Shown in pieces: positions 7,298-13,956 of a stretch of DNA of 18,627 nucleotides. Source of the DNA: Deltaproteobacteria bacterium (lineage in GTDB: Bacteria; Desulfobacterota; Desulfobulbia; Desulfobulbales; Desulfobulbaceae); NCBI GenBank assembly GCA_024277485.1, contig JAJRVA010000157.1, positions 1-18,627 of the forward strand. The letters run 5' to 3'. Within the stretch, counting starts at the first letter, position 1, and each line of letters starts with the position of its first letter. The translations under genes were made by a program, and so were the position numbers. The notes beneath the pieces were generated by a model, which worked only from the letters and a program-made list of their open reading frames with translations, did no database searches and was not told the origin of the DNA.

Positions 7298-8245
7298 ATG
7301 AAAAAAACAGCGATAATTTTTCCGGGACAGGGGTCCCAGTTTGTCGGGATGGGTGGTGAATTTCTCAAGAATGATGCTGATGCCCGTGAACTCATGCAGC
7401 TGGCGGAAGAAAAAAGCGGCTTTCCATTGAAAAAGCTTTGCCTTGAGGGGCCGCTGGATGACCTGACCAGGGTGCTGCACCTGCAGCCGGCCATGACCGC
7501 AACCAACCTGATATGCTGGCAGGCTCTTGTCAAGGCTGTCCCTGGTCTTGCACCGGCTTTTGTTGCCGGGCACAGCCTGGGCGAATACAGCGCTCTCTTC
7601 GCGGCCGGGGTTGTCTCTGCCGGAGACTGTCTCGCCCTTGTCACCCGGCGTGGTGAACTGATGGAGCGGGAGGGGACGGCGAATCCAGGCGGCATGCGGG
7701 CCGTGCTCGGCATGACGGTCGAGGAGATCGATGACCTTGCGGCCGGATATGCAGGCCCCGGGGTGGTTGTGGTTGCCAATCACAACACAGAGAAGCAGGT
7801 GGTCGTGTCCGGTGACCAGGCCGGACTTGATGGTTTCGGCGCACTCTGCGGGGAACAGGGCGCCAAAGTTATTCCCCTGCCGGTCAGTGTGGCAAACCAC
7901 AGTCCCCTGGTGGCAGGCGCGGTGGATGATTTCAGATCGTTTATGAATGAAATCAGTTTCAGGAGCCCGCACATACCGGTCCTGTTTAATGTTACCGCGG
8001 CAGAGGAAAAGGACCCGGGTGCAATACGAAATATTATGGCCTCGCAGATTGCCTCACGGGTGAGGTGGTTTGAGCTGGTTGGCAGGATGCTGGAGGAGGG
8101 GGTTGAGCTTTTTATAGAGGTCGGCCCCAAAAAGGTCCTGACAGGCCTGATGAGAAAAATTGTTCCCCGGGGGGCCGCCACCTGTGTCCAGTTTGATACC
8201 CCGGAAGGGCTTGACAAGGTTGTTGCCGAAATTCATGCAAATTGA
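7298..8245 (+). CDS. fabD: Malonyl-CoA:ACP transacylase
   Basis: Transfers malonyl from CoA to acyl carrier protein, supplying type II fatty acid synthesis. From ATG 7298 the product is 315 aa and begins MKKTAIIFPGQGSQFVGMG, the standard family start. The frame is open further upstream, and an ATG at 7205 with AGGGAAG in front could add 31 residues, but that extension has no family character. Active-site motifs are GHSLGEYSAL with nucleophile Ser93, TRRGELM with the carboxylate-binding Arg, VANHS with His201, and the C-terminal VGPKKVLTGL. It follows lspA after 73 bases and no other fab gene is nearby. The 286 bases after it contain repeats and a new promoter, so it probably ends the ileS operon. 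Confidence 0.97.
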   Translation: MKKTAIIFPGQGSQFVGMGGEFLKNDADARELMQLAEEKSGFPLKKLCLEGPLDDLTRVLHLQPAMTATNLICWQALVKAVPGLAPAFVAGHSLGEYSALFAAGVVSAGDCLALVTRRGELMEREGTANPGGMRAVLGMTVEEIDDLAAGYAGPGVVVVANHNTEKQVVVSGDQAGLDGFGALCGEQGAKVIPLPVSVANHSPLVAGAVDDFRSFMNEISFRSPHIPVLFNVTAAEEKDPGAIRNIMASQIASRVRWFELVGRMLEEGVELFIEVGPKKVLTGLMRKIVPRGAATCVQFDTPEGLDKVVAEIHAN

Positions 8246-8252
8246 TTTTGTT

Positions 8253-8276
8253 CAGGGGCCAGGGGCCAGGGGTCAG
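8253..8276. repeat. Tandem 7-bp repeat (CAGGGGC)
   Basis: CAGGGGC, CAGGGGC and CAGGGGT follow head to tail at 8253-8273, and a further CAG closes the run. The array begins seven bases after the fabD stop codon. It is unlike the AT-rich repeat 30 bases further on and looks like a slippage-prone simple repeat. Confidence 0.8.
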
Positions 8277-8307
8277 AAAAGAGTATCCATATCAGGCTGC
8301 AACTCTC

Positions 8308-8362
8308 AACTTTACAAACTTTATAACTTTACGAACTTTATAAACTTGATAACTTTCAACTT
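8308..8362. repeat. Tandem 8-9 bp AT-rich repeat (AACTTTATA type), left copy
   Basis: About six imperfect units follow each other: AACTTTACA, AACTTTATA, ACTTTACG, AACTTTATA, AACTTGATA, ACTTTCAAC. Read on the minus strand these are AAAGTTTGT/AAAGTTTAT units, the same family as the copy at 12313-12353, but inverted. The end AACTTTCAACTT (8351-8362) is the exact reverse complement of 12311-12322. A further fragment, TTGAAAGTTTG, occurs at 8440-8450. Confidence 0.8.
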
Positions 8363-8374
8363 ATCCCCGGCGGC

Positions 8375-8393
8375 CTGAAAATTCGTTTTTCAG
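8375..8393. repeat. Short hairpin between fabD and ffh
   Basis: CTGAAAA (8375-8381) and TTTTCAG (8387-8393) are exact reverse complements around a five-base loop, TTCGT. The stem is AT-rich and no T-run follows, so I do not call a terminator. It lies between the AT repeat and the ffh promoter and may be part of a processed or weakly terminating 3' end of the fabD transcript. Confidence 0.4.
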
Positions 8394-8410
8394 TATGGTC
8401 GGCTTCCTGC

Positions 8411-8439
8411 TTGACATCGGGATCGAGTTCGATTAAAAA
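8411..8439 (+). promoter_or_regulatory. Sigma-70 promoter for the ffh-rpsP-trmD series
   Basis: A perfect TTGACA (8411-8416) is followed, after 17 bases, by TAAAAA (8434-8439), which matches four of six positions of the -10 consensus. Transcription from about 8446 would give a leader of about 85 bases to ffh. It sits downstream of the repeats, so ffh probably begins a new transcription unit. Confidence 0.5.
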
Positions 8440-8531
8440 TTGAAAGTTTGACCATCTTGCAATTTATGTAGAGGATGTTTGCTCTCCGGATTCGTAATGA
8501 GCCGGTTTTAAGAGAATAAGAAAGTAAAAGT

Positions 8532-9881
8532 ATGTTCGAGAATCTGACAGATCGCCTTGAAGGTGTCTTTAAAAAGCTGCGCGGCCATGGCAAGCTGACC
8601 GAGGAGAATATCCAGGAGGCCATGCAGGAGGTGCGCAGAGCGCTTCTTGAGGCTGATGTCAACTTCAAGGTGGTCAAGGAGTTCATAGCCGCGGTCACGG
8701 AGAAATCCGTGGGCAGGGAGGTCCTGTCCAGCCTGTCTCCCGGCCAGCAGGTCATCAAGATTGTGCATGATGAACTGGTCGAACTTCTTGGCAGCACGAC
8801 ATCGGCATTACGTCTTGACGGCAGGCAGCCTGTAACCATCATGTTAGCCGGTCTGCAGGGATCCGGCAAGACAACCACGGCAGCCAAGCTGGCCCGCCTC
8901 CTGAAGAAACAGGGACGCCGGCCGTTTCTTGTTCCGGCTGACGTCTACAGGCCGGCAGCCATTGACCAGCTGCATGTGCTCGGCAACCAGATCGAAGTGC
9001 CGGTTTTCAGCTCCACCACCGGTGATGATCCGGTGGATATCTGCAGGCGTGCCGTTGCCGAGGCCGATGAGAAACAGTACGACACCGTCATTATTGATAC
9101 TGCCGGCCGGCTGCATGTCGACGAAACCCTGATGGAGGAGCTGAAAGGAATCAGCAGAACGATTCCCCTGTCCGAAGTTCTTTTTGTTGCTGATGCGATG
9201 ACCGGTCAGGATGCGGTTACGGTAGCGGACAAGTTCAACGCGGACCTGGAGATTACCGGTGTTGTCCTGACAAAGATGGAGGGTGACGCGCGCGGTGGCG
9301 CAGCCCTGTCCGTCAAAAAGGTAACCGGCAGGCCCATCAAGTTTGTCGGCGTGGGTGAGGCGGTTGACGCGCTGGAAGTTTTTCACCCCGACCGCGCGGC
9401 CTCCCGTATACTTGGTATGGGCGACATGCTGTCTCTTATTGAGAAGGCAGAGGCGGTTGTTGACAAGAAGAAAGCGAAAAAGCTGGCCAGGAAGATACAG
9501 AAAAACGCCTTTACCCTGGAAGATTTTCTTGACCAGATTCAGCAGATAAAAAAGATGGGCAACCTGGAACAGTTGATGGGGATGATTCCCGGCATGGGAA
9601 AACTCAAACAGCTGAAAGATGCCCCCAAGCCTGATGAAAGTGAGTTGAAAAAGACAGAGGCGATTATTCTGTCAATGACCAGGCAGGAAAGACAGAAGCA
9701 CCAGATCATCAATGCCAGCCGCAGGCAGAGGATTGCCAAGGGATCGGGAACATCGGTCAACGAAGTGAACCGGGTGCTGAAAAGTTACACAATGATGTTG
9801 AAAATGATGAAAAAGTTCAAGGGCAAAGGCATGGTGCGCGGCGGAAAACGCCGCAAGCTGCCCAAGGGACTTGTTCGGTAA
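8532..9881 (+). CDS. ffh: Signal recognition particle GTPase Ffh (SRP54)
   Basis: Binds 4.5S RNA and signal sequences emerging from the ribosome, and brings ribosomes to FtsY at the membrane. The 449-aa product has the full NG-M layout. The N domain is residues 1-90. The G domain has the P-loop GLQGSGKTT (107-115), DTAGR (189-193) and TKMEGD (247-252). The Met-rich M domain (about 295-449) includes MGMIPGMGKLKQL and the RNA-binding segment with INASRRQRIAKGSGTSVNEVN. The C-terminal tail is strongly basic. No good Shine-Dalgarno sequence precedes ATG 8532, only GA-rich sequence, but the N-terminus MFENLTDRLEGVF is typical. It leads the conserved ffh-rpsP-khpA-rimM-trmD cluster. Confidence 0.99.
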   Translation: MFENLTDRLEGVFKKLRGHGKLTEENIQEAMQEVRRALLEADVNFKVVKEFIAAVTEKSVGREVLSSLSPGQQVIKIVHDELVELLGSTTSALRLDGRQPVTIMLAGLQGSGKTTTAAKLARLLKKQGRRPFLVPADVYRPAAIDQLHVLGNQIEVPVFSSTTGDDPVDICRRAVAEADEKQYDTVIIDTAGRLHVDETLMEELKGISRTIPLSEVLFVADAMTGQDAVTVADKFNADLEITGVVLTKMEGDARGGAALSVKKVTGRPIKFVGVGEAVDALEVFHPDRAASRILGMGDMLSLIEKAEAVVDKKKAKKLARKIQKNAFTLEDFLDQIQQIKKMGNLEQLMGMIPGMGKLKQLKDAPKPDESELKKTEAIILSMTRQERQKHQIINASRRQRIAKGSGTSVNEVNRVLKSYTMMLKMMKKFKGKGMVRGGKRRKLPKGLVR

Positions 9882-9890
9882 AGAATGATT

Positions 9891-9906
9891 CCGGGAGCGT
9901 TCCCGG
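9891..9906. repeat. GC-rich hairpin between ffh and rpsP
   Basis: CCGGGA (9891-9896) and TCCCGG (9901-9906) pair perfectly around the loop GCGT. The hairpin starts nine bases after the ffh stop and has no T-run behind it. In an operon where S16 is needed in much larger amounts than Ffh, it could mark an RNA processing or stabilising site. That role is inference. Confidence 0.55.
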
Positions 9907-9939
9907 CTGTATTCGTGACTATTGGAGGATAAAAAAAGA

Positions 9940-10182
9940 ATGGCTGTACGAATTCGCCTGACAAGGCTTGGCAGAAAAAAGAAACCGTTTTACCGTATTA
10001 TCGTAGCGGACAGCGAAGCAAAACGTGACGGCAAGTTTCTTGACATTATCGGGACGTACGATCCCATGCAGGATCCGGCTGCTGTGAAAATCAACACGGA
10101 AAAGCTGAATGACTGGCTTGGCAGGGGCGCTGAACCGTCAGTAACCGTGAGCAGCCTTATCAAGAAACATGCTGCCGCTTGA
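9940..10182 (+). CDS. rpsP: 30S ribosomal protein S16
   Basis: A small subunit assembly protein, 80 aa from ATG 9940. The start MAVRIRLTRLGRKKKPFYRI is diagnostic for the family, so the upstream in-frame TTG at 9922 is rejected. GGAGG at 9924-9928 is a strong ribosome binding site, although its spacing of 11 bases is a little long. GTYDPMQDP and LNDWLGRGAEPSVTV are further family blocks. A hairpin separates it from ffh, and khpA follows after 14 bases. Confidence 0.99.
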   Translation: MAVRIRLTRLGRKKKPFYRIIVADSEAKRDGKFLDIIGTYDPMQDPAAVKINTEKLNDWLGRGAEPSVTVSSLIKKHAAA

Positions 10183-10196
10183 CACGGGATGTGTGC

Positions 10197-10427
10197 ATGA
10201 AAGATCTTATCAGCTATATTGTCGGCAAACTGGTGGATAACCCCGAAGCGGTTGAGGTAACTGAAAAGGAAGAGGGGGATACCATCATCGTCGAGCTGCG
10301 GGTAGCCAAAGAGGATCTTGGCAAGGTTATCGGCAAGCAGGGAAGAACGGCCAAGGCAATGCGTTCCGTTCTGTCTGCTGCCGCAGGAAAACTCGAGAAA
10401 CGCTCCCGCCTTGAGATCCTTGAGTAG
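10197..10427 (+). CDS. khpA: KH-domain RNA-binding protein KhpA
   Basis: A 76-aa single KH-domain protein. LGKVIGKQGRTAKAMRSVLSAAAGK contains the GxxG loop (GKQG) that contacts RNA. In other bacteria KhpA works with KhpB in RNA binding and cell-size control; that partner is not in this window. ATG 10197 has GGGATG at 10185-10190. A TTG at 10179 overlapping the rpsP stop would add six residues and is less likely. The position between rpsP and rimM is the usual one for this gene. The rimM start follows after two bases, suggesting coupled translation. Confidence 0.95.
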   Translation: MKDLISYIVGKLVDNPEAVEVTEKEEGDTIIVELRVAKEDLGKVIGKQGRTAKAMRSVLSAAAGKLEKRSRLEILE

Positions 10428-10429
10428 AG

Positions 10430-10969
10430 ATGACTGCCGCCGGTCATGATACCGGAGATTTTATCCTGCTTGGCAAGGTAACCAGGCCCCATGGTATCCG
10501 GGGCGAGGTAAAAGTCTACCCGTACTCGGAGCAGCCGGAGAACTTTCTTGCTTACAGGAAAGTTTTTGTTGTTTCCGGCAACAACAATGAATGGATACCA
10601 TACAGTATTGAGAAAAGCAGGGTCCAGGGCAGGCTTGTTCTGCTCAAACTGTCCGGCTGTGCAACCAGGAATGATGCCGGAGAGCTCGTTGACAAGGAAA
10701 TCTGGCTGCGCCGGGATGACCTGCCGGAACCGGCTGACAACGAGTACTACCTGCTGGACTTTGAGGGAAAACAGGCTGTTGACGATAACGGCCGGATACT
10801 CGGCACGGTAACAGGAATTATCACAACAGGGGCGCATGACATCCTTGCTGTTACCGGGGACCGGCAGGAGTACCTGATACCTGTCCAGGAGAGTTTCATA
10901 GTACGACACGACAAGGACAGGGTGGTGCTGAGTCTGCCGCCGGGGCTGCTTGATATCAACAAGAGATGA
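10430..10969 (+). CDS. rimM: 16S rRNA processing protein RimM
   Basis: A chaperone of late 30S assembly that binds S19 and helps mature the head of the small subunit. The product is 179 aa. The N-terminal RimM beta-barrel starts with LGKVTRPHGIRGEVKVYPYS, the family signature. The C-terminal PRC-barrel (about 100-175) includes EYYLLDFEGKQAVDD, ILGTVTGI and EYLIPVQESFI. The ATG lies two bases after the khpA stop and has only a weak GAG upstream, so its translation probably depends on khpA. trmD follows after 15 bases. Confidence 0.98.
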   Translation: MTAAGHDTGDFILLGKVTRPHGIRGEVKVYPYSEQPENFLAYRKVFVVSGNNNEWIPYSIEKSRVQGRLVLLKLSGCATRNDAGELVDKEIWLRRDDLPEPADNEYYLLDFEGKQAVDDNGRILGTVTGIITTGAHDILAVTGDRQEYLIPVQESFIVRHDKDRVVLSLPPGLLDINKR

Positions 10970-10984
10970 GTATCTGCCGGCCTC

Positions 10985-11749
10985 ATGCTGTTTGACATTG
11001 TAACAATTTTTCCCGAGCTGTTTACGTCGCCGTTTCAGGACGGCATCCTGAGAAGGGCGATACGCAGCGGCAAGATATCGGTTCACCTGCATAATATCCG
11101 GGATTATGCGACTGACAAACACAAGATGACCGATGACAGGCCTTTTGGCGGAGGCGAGGGGATGGTCATGAAACCTGAACCCCTTATATCCGCCCTTGAA
11201 GATGTGCAGCGGCAAGGTCCTCGCGGCCATGTCATCCTTTTGTCGCCACGGGGAAAGACCTACAGCCAGGATATGGCGGAGCGCCTGGTTGCATTGCCTC
11301 GGCTGGTCCTGGTCTGCGGCAGGTACGAAGGGATAGACGAGCGGGTTGCCAGGTGCTGTGTTGACGAGGAAATTTCCATCGGTGATTTTATCCTCACCGG
11401 CGGCGAGATAGCGGCGATGGTTCTTGTTGATTCCGTAACAAGGCTTATTCCCGGGGTACTGGGTTCGGAAGATTCGGCTAAAAACGATACCTTCAGCCGT
11501 GGACTGCTGAAGCATCCGCAGTACACCCGGCCGCGTCAGTACAGGGGGATGGATGTTCCGGATGTCCTGTTGTCCGGTGATCATGCGGAAATAGAGCAGT
11601 ATCGTTTTATTGAGTCAGTGCGGGAAACCATGGCCAGGCGGCCGGATCTTCTGCGCCATGTTCACTTCTCCGGCCGGGAGAGACGCCTGCTCGGCAAGGC
11701 AGGTCTGCTTGATGAGGTGATGCGGCTGTCCGGGGAAGATGGTGCCTGA
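10985..11749 (+). CDS. trmD: tRNA (guanine-N1)-methyltransferase TrmD
   Basis: Makes m1G37 next to the anticodon, which prevents +1 frameshifting. The 254-aa product has family length. Recognisable blocks are FDIVTIFPELF at the start, KMTDDRPFGGGEGMVMK, LLSPRGKTYSQ, LVCGRYEGIDERV, and SIGDFILTGGEIAAMVLVD, the trefoil-knot S-adenosylmethionine site. LKHPQYTRPRQYRG follows, with the C-terminal tRNA-binding helices behind it. Its end overlaps the next methyltransferase gene by 11 bases. The two methyltransferases are therefore probably made together. Confidence 0.99.
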   Translation: MLFDIVTIFPELFTSPFQDGILRRAIRSGKISVHLHNIRDYATDKHKMTDDRPFGGGEGMVMKPEPLISALEDVQRQGPRGHVILLSPRGKTYSQDMAERLVALPRLVLVCGRYEGIDERVARCCVDEEISIGDFILTGGEIAAMVLVDSVTRLIPGVLGSEDSAKNDTFSRGLLKHPQYTRPRQYRGMDVPDVLLSGDHAEIEQYRFIESVRETMARRPDLLRHVHFSGRERRLLGKAGLLDEVMRLSGEDGA

Positions 11750-12317
11750 AGGCGCAGCGAGGATCGACCTCGCCCTGGTTCATTATCCGGTGGTCAACAG
11801 GACAGGCGAGACCATCGGCTCTGCCGTGACGAACCTTGACCTGCATGATATTGCCCGGGCGGCGCGCACTTACGGGGTCTCGACCTACTGGGTGGTGACT
11901 CCGGACACGCAGCAGCAGGAGCTGGTCGCTGAGATTGTTGCCCACTGGACGAAAGGCTACGGCGGATCAGTGAATCCGGACCGGAAAGAGGCCCTGTCCC
12001 TGATAAGGGTATGTGCAGACCTTGACGATGTGGTCAGGGAGATGACAGAGAAGTGGGGCGTTACACCACGGATCTGCGCGACCTGTGCCCGTCCCGGACA
12101 GAGTACGGCAGGATATGCAGCTGTTCGCAGGATGCATGCAGAGGGCAGTCCCCTGCTGCTGCTTTTCGGGACGGCCTGGGGGCTTGCTCCGGAGGTGCTT
12201 GCGGCGGCTGATGAAATACTCCCCCCTGTGCAGGGAACCGGCGGGTATAATCATCTTTCCGTCCGTTCCGCCGTGTCCATCATACTGGACCGGCTGCTGG
12301 CACAGGGTAGAAGTTGA
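11739..12317 (+). CDS. Second SPOUT-family RNA methyltransferase paired with trmD
   Basis: A 192-aa protein of the S-adenosylmethionine-dependent RNA methyltransferase family once called DUF2168 (PF09936). Signature blocks are LALVHYPVVNRTGE, TNLDLHDIARAARTYGV, GYGGSVNPDRKEAL, LLLLFGTAWGLAPEVL and GGYNHLSVRSAVSIILDRLL. The last two form the knotted cofactor site. Many relatives read FGTGWGL where this one has FGTAWGL. The target nucleotide is not established from sequence. ATG 11739 overlaps trmD by 11 bases, with GGGGAAG just before it. Relatives often lie beside or are fused to TrmD. Its stop codon lies inside the AAAGTTT repeat, which may have replaced the original gene end. Confidence 0.9.
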   Translation: MVPEGAARIDLALVHYPVVNRTGETIGSAVTNLDLHDIARAARTYGVSTYWVVTPDTQQQELVAEIVAHWTKGYGGSVNPDRKEALSLIRVCADLDDVVREMTEKWGVTPRICATCARPGQSTAGYAAVRRMHAEGSPLLLLFGTAWGLAPEVLAAADEILPPVQGTGGYNHLSVRSAVSIILDRLLAQGRS

Positions 12318-12353
12318 AAGTTTGTAAAGTTTGTAAAGTTTATAAAGTTTGAA
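12313..12353. repeat. Tandem 9-bp AT-rich repeat (GTAAAGTTT type), right copy
   Basis: Units GAAAGTTT, GTAAAGTTT, GTAAAGTTT and ATAAAGTTT follow without gaps, then GAAGT. It overlaps the last bases of the methyltransferase gene and supplies its TGA. It belongs to the same family as 8308-8362 but points the other way. The 12-base end AAGTTGAAAGTT is shared exactly between the two copies. Confidence 0.8.
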
Positions 12354-12415
12354 GTGAGAATACTCTTGGATGGTGTGGAGGCATCCTTCGGGGGCAACCC
12401 TGAAAAACAGGAAAC

Positions 12416-12769
12416 ATGGCTATGAATATTATTGATAAAGTTGACCAGGAACAGATGCGGTTTGATCACCCTGATTTTCGCCCGGGTGATACGGTGAAAG
12501 TCTATATCCGTATTATTGAAGGGAACAAGGAACGTGTACAGGTGTTTCAGGGCGTGGTTTTGAAACGGAAGCGCGGCAAGATGAACGCAACCTTTACTGT
12601 TCGCAAGATTTCCCATGGCGTAGGCGTGGAAAAGACATTTGCCCTGCATTCTCCCCGGCTTGAGAAGATCGAGGTGGTCAGCCAGGGCAAGGTCCGCCGC
12701 TCACGCCTGTTCTATCTTCGTGAGCGCCGAGGCAAAGCCGCCCGTATCAAGGAACGCGGTATTAATTAA
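12416..12769 (+). CDS. rplS: 50S ribosomal protein L19
   Basis: A large subunit protein at the interface with the 30S subunit, 117 aa. Family blocks are [54 protein letters not shown] and [24 protein letters not shown] 12416 is preceded by CAGGAAAC; a second ATG at 12422 gives a product two residues shorter and cannot be excluded. The 98-base gap upstream holds the AT repeat and a weak stem, GGATG (12368-12372) with CATCC (12382-12386), which could be a leader structure. Confidence 0.98.
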   Translation: MAMNIIDKVDQEQMRFDHPDFRPGDTVKVYIRIIEGNKERVQVFQGVVLKRKRGKMNATFTVRKISHGVGVEKTFALHSPRLEKIEVVSQGKVRRSRLFYLRERRGKAARIKERGIN

Positions 12770-12811
12770 ATGACCGTTTTTCAGGTTTAGATTTGGAGGC
12801 ACAGGGTACCA

Positions 12812-13525
12812 TTGCCACGGAACAGCGAACGTTGTGCCTCTTTTTCCTTCAACAACCTGAAGAGTACGGATACCTTTCACCTTGAACGCGCCCTTGCCCG
12901 TTCAGGGTACCGGTCTGTCGGCGGACTGGATGAGGCCGGCCGCGGCCCCCTGGCAGGTCCGGTGGTTGCCGGTTGTGTCATCCTGCCGCCTGATTGTGAA
13001 TACCATCAATTCAGGGATTCCAAGAAACTGAATGCTTCCCGGCGGCGCCACCTGTACGACCTTCTCCATACCTGCGGCGCACGGATCGGCTGCGCTGTTG
13101 TTTCGCCGGCCGAGATCGACCGGGTCAATATCCTGCAGGCTTCCCTGCAGGCAATGGCTGGAGCAGTCTCAGACCTTGTCTCGCAGAGCGGTTCCGGGCC
13201 TGATTTTCTCCTTGTTGACGGCAAGTTTACCGCTCCGATCGATCTTCCCCAGCAGGCCCTTGTCCGGGGCGAGTCAAAGAGTGCCTCCATCGCTGCCGCC
13301 TCGATAATCGCAAAAGTTACCCGGGACAGGCTGATGGAAGAGTATCACCAGAAATACCCGGTCTATAATTTCCAGCAGAATAAAGGGTATCCGACTGTGG
13401 ATCATCGCCGCGCCATTCAGGAACACGGCCCCTGCCGGATTCATCGTCGGACGTTTAAGGGGGTGCGGGAGTTTTCCGCGGATATGCCTTCAGCCGGGTC
13501 AACCAGCCAGCCGGAGCTGTGGTGA
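12812..13525 (+). CDS. rnhB: Ribonuclease HII
   Basis: Cleaves RNA in RNA-DNA hybrids, mainly at single ribonucleotides left in DNA. From TTG 12812 the product is 237 aa. No in-frame ATG precedes the catalytic block and TAG at 12788-12790 closes the frame, so TTG is the best start; GGAGG at 12795-12799 supports it at long spacing. Motifs are GLDEAGRGPLAGPVVAG (Asp40, Glu41), FRDSKKL, LLVDGKF (Asp136) and SIAAASIIAKVTRD. The fourth catalytic acid, normally Asp in a GDS/GDA motif 18 residues after the third, is Glu154 here (GESKSAS). The N-terminus is about 20 residues longer than in short homologues such as the E. coli enzyme. It overlaps yraN by four bases. Confidence 0.96.
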   Translation: MPRNSERCASFSFNNLKSTDTFHLERALARSGYRSVGGLDEAGRGPLAGPVVAGCVILPPDCEYHQFRDSKKLNASRRRHLYDLLHTCGARIGCAVVSPAEIDRVNILQASLQAMAGAVSDLVSQSGSGPDFLLVDGKFTAPIDLPQQALVRGESKSASIAAASIIAKVTRDRLMEEYHQKYPVYNFQQNKGYPTVDHRRAIQEHGPCRIHRRTFKGVREFSADMPSAGSTSQPELW

Positions 13526-13944
13526 AGAATTTTTTTTCCGGTTTTCTGGGTCCCGGCGCCGGTGATGACGACAGGCCGGCGGGAAAGGATACCGGCCCTC
13601 GTGGGGAGGAAATAGCTGTCGCATACCTGCAACAGAAGGGATATTCGATTGTTGAACGAAATTACCGCCTGCGTTTCGGTGAGATTGACATCATTGCCAG
13701 AGATGGTGAGACGATTGTTTTTGTGGAGGTGAAAACCAGGAAGTCCATCCGCTTCGGCAGTCCTTTTGACGCTGTAGACCTCCGGAAACAGAAGAAGATG
13801 TCGCGCGTGGCGCTTGCCTACCTGAGCAGCTGCAGGCTGCTTGACAGTCCGGCCCGTTTTGATGTTGTGGCTGTCCTTCTGCGCCGGGGTTCCCAGCCTG
13901 AAGTGGAGATTGTCCAGGATGCCTTTGAGCTGTGCGGTGAATAA
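13522..13944 (+). CDS. yraN: YraN/UPF0102 family endonuclease-like protein
   Basis: A 140-aa protein of the UPF0102 family, with a restriction-endonuclease-like fold. The nuclease motif is complete: GEIDIIARDG followed by TIVFVEVKTRKS, giving the E, D and ExK residues of a PD-(D/E)xK site. GPRGEEIAVAYLQQKGY is the usual N-terminal helix. GTG 13522 gives a GTGA overlap with rnhB and has GGAG five bases upstream; GTG 13519 is one codon earlier and less well placed. The family's role is not settled; next to rnhB a part in nucleic acid repair is a reasonable guess. This rnhB-yraN pairing is widespread. The first 25 residues before GPRGEE are Gly- and Asp-rich and not conserved. Confidence 0.94.
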   Translation: MKNFFSGFLGPGAGDDDRPAGKDTGPRGEEIAVAYLQQKGYSIVERNYRLRFGEIDIIARDGETIVFVEVKTRKSIRFGSPFDAVDLRKQKKMSRVALAYLSSCRLLDSPARFDVVAVLLRRGSQPEVEIVQDAFELCGE

Positions 13945-13956
13945 GACGGACATGCT

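Noticed and set aside
8308..8362. CRISPR array
   Set aside because: Units of 8-9 bases follow directly without unique spacers, so this is a simple tandem repeat.
8375..8393. Rho-independent terminator after fabD
   Set aside because: The stem is AT-rich and no run of T follows on either strand.
8475..8519. 14-residue reading frame (MFALRIRNEPVLRE) in the ffh leader
   Set aside because: The purine run AGAGG touches the ATG with no spacing, and the peptide has no recognisable character.
10214..11584. 456-codon open frame on the minus strand opposite khpA, rimM and trmD
   Set aside because: It lies entirely opposite three well-conserved genes and its translation has no family features; it is a shadow of their codon use.
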